A DNA stretch of 64,000 nucleotides from CAYWBU01 sp942491525 (GTDB lineage Bacteria > Desulfobacterota > Desulfomonilia > UBA1062): assembly GCA_942491525.1 (NCBI GenBank), contig CALOBW010000055.1, forward strand, positions 1-64,000, written 5' to 3'. The position numbers and the translations under genes are program-made. Position 1 is the stretch's first letter. Each line of letters opens with the position of its first letter. The notes beneath the pieces are model-generated. The model was not told the origin of the DNA. It saw only the letters and a program-made list of their open reading frames with translations, and ran no database searches. Positions 60,443 through 64,000 of the stretch are shown here, one piece after another.

Positions 60443-61066
60443 TTAGTTTATCAGGCTGTAGCGACCTATCAATCCATAGATTTCCGAGATATCGGAAGAA
60501 TCTTGCTCTCCTATAGTGACTAAACCTACAAGGCTCTCTTCGCCATTTAGCTCTTCAAGTGAGAATCCAATGCCATTAATGCCATCTGTGTATGAGAACG
60601 CAGACAAGTTGGGTGAATATTCAAGCAGGACTTTGTCCTTAAAGCCTGAGGCAGAGTTTCCTATAGTAATGTCAAAAGAGTATTGGTCATCAGCATCGCC
60701 CTGGCCTTCTATTAACTCGATTTTTGCCCAGTAGATTTTGGATGCAATAATGTCTAAGTCTAAGCTGTTATCGTTCGGATTGAATAGATTAATCGGTATT
60801 TCATAGAAGTTCCAGTTGCCGCTGATGTCAGGCAGAATAATCTCTTCTGGCTCCTCCGGTTCGTCGCCGGGATCTTCTGGGTCCTCTATCGGCTCCTCCG
60901 GGATATCTTCAACGTCATTCTCTACAACCTCATCACTTTGTGTCTCGCTGGTCTGGGATTGCATCTGTTCAACCAGTGCCATCAGGTCATCATCGCTGTT
61001 GCTGTCATTGCACCCGGTGACAATCAGGCATAAGATCAGGACAATTAAGGTTAATGATTTTTCCAT
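60443..61066 (-). CDS. Acidic lipoprotein of unknown function
   Basis: A 207-aa protein from the ATG at 61066, which has a GGAGG ribosome site; a longer frame to 61126 is not needed. The signal peptide ends in a TGC lipobox (Cys near residue 18). A strongly acidic Asp/Glu/Pro linker (about 40-75) precedes a beta-rich domain starting with ISGNWNFYEIPI, reminiscent of lipocalin-type or META-like domains, but with no clear family. The gene is AT-richer than its neighbours. Confidence 0.72.
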   Translation of the reverse strand: MEKSLTLIVLILCLIVTGCNDSNSDDDLMALVEQMQSQTSETQSDEVVENDVEDIPEEPIEDPEDPGDEPEEPEEIILPDISGNWNFYEIPINLFNPNDNSLDLDIIASKIYWAKIELIEGQGDADDQYSFDITIGNSASGFKDKVLLEYSPNLSAFSYTDGINGIGFSLEELNGEESLVGLVTIGEQDSSDISEIYGLIGRYSLIN

Positions 61067-61184
61067 AGGGACCTCCATTAAAAAACAAATATCATTTAAA
61101 ATATCAGCATGCTTAAAAGATGACAAGGATCATTGTGGCGGTGATATGAGTCTTTTAAAACGGGATCAATACACCGCTTTCCAC

Positions 61185-61213
61185 TGGACAAAATCAGGCA
61201 TATTCACTATGCA
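61185..61213 (+). promoter_or_regulatory. Promoter of argS
   Basis: TGGACA (61185-61190) and TATGCA (61208-61213) with a 17-bp spacer, 58 bp before argS. Confidence 0.45.
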
Positions 61214-61270
61214 TAGGCAGCATAAACTGGCAGGATTTTTCTCATAATTGGGAGTCTGCCCGGAGGATCA

Positions 61271-62917
61271 ATGAAACAGAGAGTAGCCCGGATAATTGAA
61301 GAGACGATGGCGGAGCTGGCAGCGGCCGGCACGCTTCCGGAAGCTGATAAGATGGATGTCAGCATTCCGCAGAATAAAGATTTTGGCGATTACGCCACCA
61401 ACGTGGCCATGATCATGGCCTCCAAGGCCAAACGCAACCCGCGCGAGATTGCGGCGATTGTGGTTGAGGCGTTACAGCAGAAAGAGTTTTTTGAGAAGGT
61501 TGAGATTGCCGGCCCCGGTTTTATCAACCTGACCCTTAAGCCCGCCATGTGGATCGATGTGATCAATGAGATCCAGCAGCAGGGCAGCAACTTCGGCCGC
61601 AGTGATTTCGGCGGCGGCAAGAAGGTCATGGTTGAGTTTGTCAGCGCCAACCCGACCGGCCCGCTGCATGTCGGCCATGGCCGCGGCGCGGCCGTGGGTG
61701 ATGCCCTGGGCCGTATCCTGGGAGCCGCCGGCTATGCGGTTGAGCATGAGTACTACATCAACGATGTTGGTAACCAGATGAACACTCTGGGGCGCTCCGT
61801 CTTGATCCGTCTCAAACAGCAGCAGGGGCAGGATATCGAGTTCCCCGAGGATGGCTATCAGGGCGACTACATCGGCGAGCTGGCCGCTGAGCTGCGGGAG
61901 CAGGAGGGCGCTGCCATCCTGGCCATGGATGAGGACGCTGCCATTCAGCACTGTCGTAAGTATGCAGCCGACGAGATCCTGAAAGGCATCGAGGATGACC
62001 TTGAGGGGTTCAACGTTCATTTTGACAACTGGTTCAGCGAGGCCTCGCTCTACACCGACAACAAGGTTGAGAAGACCCTGGCCGAGTTGAAAGAAAAAGA
62101 CATGGTTTACGAAGAGGGCGGCGCCGACTGGTTCCGCAGCACTAAATATGGCGACGAAAAGGACCGCGTTGTGCGCAAGCAGGACGGGGCTCTGACCTAT
62201 TTTGCGCCCGACATCGCCTACCACCGCGACAAGATCGAGCGCGGCTTTGAGCAGATTATCGATATCTGGGGGGCCGACCATCACGGCTATGTGCCGCGCA
62301 TGACCGCCGCCATCCAGGCGCTGGGGGCTCCCAAGGAGACCTTTCACGCTCTCTTGATTCAGATGGTGTCGCTGGTGCGCGATAATGAGCCGGTCTACAT
62401 GTCGACCCGCGCCGGCGAGTTCATAACCCTCAAGGAGATCGTCGACGAGGTCGGGGTTGATGCGGCGCGCTTCTTCTTCCTGCTGCGCAAGTATGACTCC
62501 CAGTACGTCTTTGACCTGGAGCTGGCCAAGAAGAAGAGCGAGGAGAACCCGGTCTTCTATATCCAGTATGCCCATGCGCGCATCTGCTCGATTATCAATA
62601 ACGCCAAGGAGCAGGGCCACGGGCCCGAGGCCGCCGATCTGAGCCGCCTGGATTCTGAGGGCGATATTGAGTTGATCAAGGCCCTGGCAACCTATCCTGA
62701 GGTTGTGCTCTCATCGGCCCGTGATCTGGAGCCGCACCGTATTCCCTTCTACCTTTTGGAGCTTGCCACAGTTTTCCACAGGTTCTATAATAAAAACAGA
62801 GTCATAAATGATGACGCTGCCCTGACCGGAGCTCGCCTGGTGCTGATCGACTCGGTGCGCCAGGTGCTGGCCAACGCTCTGGGACTGATGGGTGTCAGCG
62901 CCCCGGAGAGAATGTAA
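61271..62917 (+). CDS. argS: Arginyl-tRNA synthetase
   Basis: A 548-aa class I synthetase with SANPTGPLHVGHGRGAAVG as the HIGH region, YYINDVGNQMN, WGADHHGYVPR and MSTRAGEFITL in place of KMSKS, as usual in many ArgS. The N-terminal add-1 domain and the C-terminal DALR anticodon domain are complete. GGAGG precedes the start. Confidence 0.97.
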   Translation: MKQRVARIIEETMAELAAAGTLPEADKMDVSIPQNKDFGDYATNVAMIMASKAKRNPREIAAIVVEALQQKEFFEKVEIAGPGFINLTLKPAMWIDVINEIQQQGSNFGRSDFGGGKKVMVEFVSANPTGPLHVGHGRGAAVGDALGRILGAAGYAVEHEYYINDVGNQMNTLGRSVLIRLKQQQGQDIEFPEDGYQGDYIGELAAELREQEGAAILAMDEDAAIQHCRKYAADEILKGIEDDLEGFNVHFDNWFSEASLYTDNKVEKTLAELKEKDMVYEEGGADWFRSTKYGDEKDRVVRKQDGALTYFAPDIAYHRDKIERGFEQIIDIWGADHHGYVPRMTAAIQALGAPKETFHALLIQMVSLVRDNEPVYMSTRAGEFITLKEIVDEVGVDAARFFFLLRKYDSQYVFDLELAKKKSEENPVFYIQYAHARICSIINNAKEQGHGPEAADLSRLDSEGDIELIKALATYPEVVLSSARDLEPHRIPFYLLELATVFHRFYNKNRVINDDAALTGARLVLIDSVRQVLANALGLMGVSAPERM

Positions 62918-62920
62918 GTA

Positions 62921-63442
62921 ATGGCTAAGCGCAAGAAGAGCCGAAAGAGACGGGCTAAGAAACAGTCCACCTCGCGCAACATGGCGCTCTTTTGCGTCTC
63001 GCTCTGCATGCTGGTGGGAGCCAGCTACCTCTTTTCGGTGGTGACCAGTCAGGAGGATCTGACCTTCAATCCGGCCGATCTGAGCCGCTACGACCTCTTC
63101 AGTAAGGCTGAGGAGGAGGTCGTGAAGGCTGAACCCAAGAAGGCTCCGCGCAAGAGCGCCATCGCCGACACCGAACTGGTTTTTTATGATCTGCTGAACT
63201 CCGACGACCAGCAGGCCGACAATAACTACTCGGTCCAGATTGCGGCCTTCAAATCCTATGAGCGGGCCAGTAAGTTTGCCGACAACCTCAAACAGAAGAA
63301 ACGCTTGCAGTGTCGCCTGGTGCGTCAGGACGAGTGGATTCTGGTCCGCTGGGGCAGCTTTCCCACCAAGGCTTCGGCCGAGCGCTATAATAAGAAGATC
63401 TCAACCATGCTCGATCGTGAGTGTATGGTTGTCAAGATGTAG
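62921..63442 (+). CDS. SPOR-domain membrane protein
   Basis: A 173-aa protein with a highly basic N-terminus (AKRKKSRKRRAKKQ), one transmembrane helix (about 26-45) and a C-terminal SPOR domain beginning NYSVQIAAFKSYERASKFAD near residue 104 and ending ECMVVKM. SPOR domains bind denuded glycan at the division septum. It starts 4 bp after argS. The same argS-SPOR pair is found in other bacteria. Confidence 0.85.
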   Translation: MAKRKKSRKRRAKKQSTSRNMALFCVSLCMLVGASYLFSVVTSQEDLTFNPADLSRYDLFSKAEEEVVKAEPKKAPRKSAIADTELVFYDLLNSDDQQADNNYSVQIAAFKSYERASKFADNLKQKKRLQCRLVRQDEWILVRWGSFPTKASAERYNKKISTMLDRECMVVKM

Positions 63443-63451
63443 AGGTATCTC

Positions 63452-64000
63452 ATGATTATACATGTTGTCGGGGCCAGGCCCCAGTTCGTTAAGCTGGCGC
63501 CTCTGGCGGCGGCCTGTCGCGCCGAAGGGCTTGATTTCAAGGTTGTCCACACCGGGCAGCACTATGACCACTCCATGTCGGGGCTCCATTTCGAGACCCT
63601 GGGCATCTCAAAACCGGACTACAATCTCAATATCGGTTCAGGTTCGCACGGCGCCATGACCGGGGCTATGCTGGCCGGGCTGGAGGAGATCTTCATCAAG
63701 GAGCAGCCCCGTCTGGTGATCGTCTACGGCGACACCAACTCCACCCTGGCTGCGGCGCTGGCCGCGGCCAAGCTGCACATTCCGGTTGGTCATGTTGAAG
63801 CGGGTGTGCGCAGCTATGACCGGCGCATGCCCGAGGAGATCAACCGGGTGGCCACCGACCACATTGCCGACTACCACTTCTGTCCGACCATGAATGCGGT
63901 AAACCTGCTCAGGAAGGAGGGCATTCAGGGTATCTTCAGCGGCGATGTGATGCTCGATATCTTGAACAGGATTGCCGCCGACCCGGTGCCTCATTCGCTG
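63452..64000 (+). CDS. wecB: UDP-N-acetylglucosamine 2-epimerase, partial
   Basis: The first 183 residues of a non-hydrolysing epimerase making UDP-ManNAc, cut by the window edge. MIIHVVGARPQFVKLAPL, VVHTGQHYD, VIVYGDTNSTLAAALAAAK, HVEAGVRSYDRRMPEEINRV and HIADYHFCPT are characteristic. It probably feeds surface polysaccharide synthesis. The start is 9 bp after the SPOR gene; GAGGTATCT serves as ribosome site. Confidence 0.93.
   Translation, partial: MIIHVVGARPQFVKLAPLAAACRAEGLDFKVVHTGQHYDHSMSGLHFETLGISKPDYNLNIGSGSHGAMTGAMLAGLEEIFIKEQPRLVIVYGDTNSTLAAALAAAKLHIPVGHVEAGVRSYDRRMPEEINRVATDHIADYHFCPTMNAVNLLRKEGIQGIFSGDVMLDILNRIAADPVPHSL

Noticed and set aside
62760..62790. TTTTCCACAG resembling a DnaA box
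   Set aside because: A single site inside the argS coding region, with no further boxes nearby.

Overview
The window is a dense, GC-rich chromosomal segment of a Gram-negative, probably strictly or facultatively anaerobic bacterium. An outer membrane is implied by LptE, several lipoproteins, MltD, PBP1A and an RpoH-type sigma factor with an RpoH box. Anaerobic life is suggested by corrinoid-type methyltransferase genes with their reactivase, the anaerobic glycerol-3-phosphate dehydrogenase GlpABC, an FAD oxidase paired with an Fe-S protein, a flavodoxin/ferredoxin fusion, phenylacetate-CoA ligase with an ACT protein, and an acyl-CoA:acetate CoA-transferase. Cytosolic PAS-rich histidine kinases with a GGIAHDFNN box and the PaaK/ACT pair recall Desulfobacterota-like lineages, but PVC-type or other anaerobes cannot be excluded. 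I see no tRNA, rRNA, CRISPR array, complete insertion sequence or replication origin.

Layout. 1-4659: run of uroporphyrinogen-decarboxylase-like (URO-D) methyltransferases, a short RACo-like corrinoid reactivase and a MetH-activation-like protein. 4643-9149: DnaQ-type exonuclease, a small Cys-rich protein missed by a length cutoff, L25, GreA, a DEAD-box helicase and an EcsC-like protein. 9313-11581: pgk-tpiA-secG. 12045-15234: three-gene FAD-oxidase / Fe-S / small hydrophobic protein operon behind a promoter with a perfect TGTGA-N6-TCACA site. 15422-16860: AT-rich exported protein and a composite REP-like repeat block duplicated 230 bp apart. 16862-20944: flavodoxin-ferredoxin protein, CheY-like regulator, TetR regulator, PaaK and ACT protein. 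20941-27763: diguanylate cyclase, archease-RtcB RNA ligase pair, AT-rich membrane-protein gene, palindromic repeat and a large hybrid kinase. 28019-38756: CoA-transferase, TatA, mannosyl-3-phosphoglycerate phosphatase, glpABC-transketolase operon and a PAS-GGDEF protein. 38801-44473: ProC, TPR protein, pdxST with divergent PdxR-type regulator, CoaE and PgeF. 44615-49492: rpmH-rnpA-yidD-yidC-jag-mnmE-rsmG, without dnaA next to it. 49479-56431: Hsp20-RpoH pair, MltD, a LysM protein of unknown function coupled to PBP1A. 56570-64000: leuS-lptE-holA, an acidic lipoprotein, argS, a SPOR protein and the start of wecB.

Working together: pgk/tpiA, GlpABC and transketolase connect triose phosphate, glycerol phosphate and pentose phosphate pools. 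The URO-D/RACo cluster would feed methyl groups to a corrinoid pathway. MltD, the LysM protein, PBP1A, the SPOR protein and LptE form a scattered envelope-biogenesis group. The most interesting points are an mnmE gene with no ATG/GTG/TTG start upstream of its conserved N-terminus, an exact 20-nt match between the intergenic repeat and the inside of rtcB, a shared TTGA-N6-TCAA operator-like motif, a clear PdxR-type operator, and two conserved-looking but undescribed proteins (124-aa partner of the FAD oxidase; LysM protein with a new C-terminal domain).
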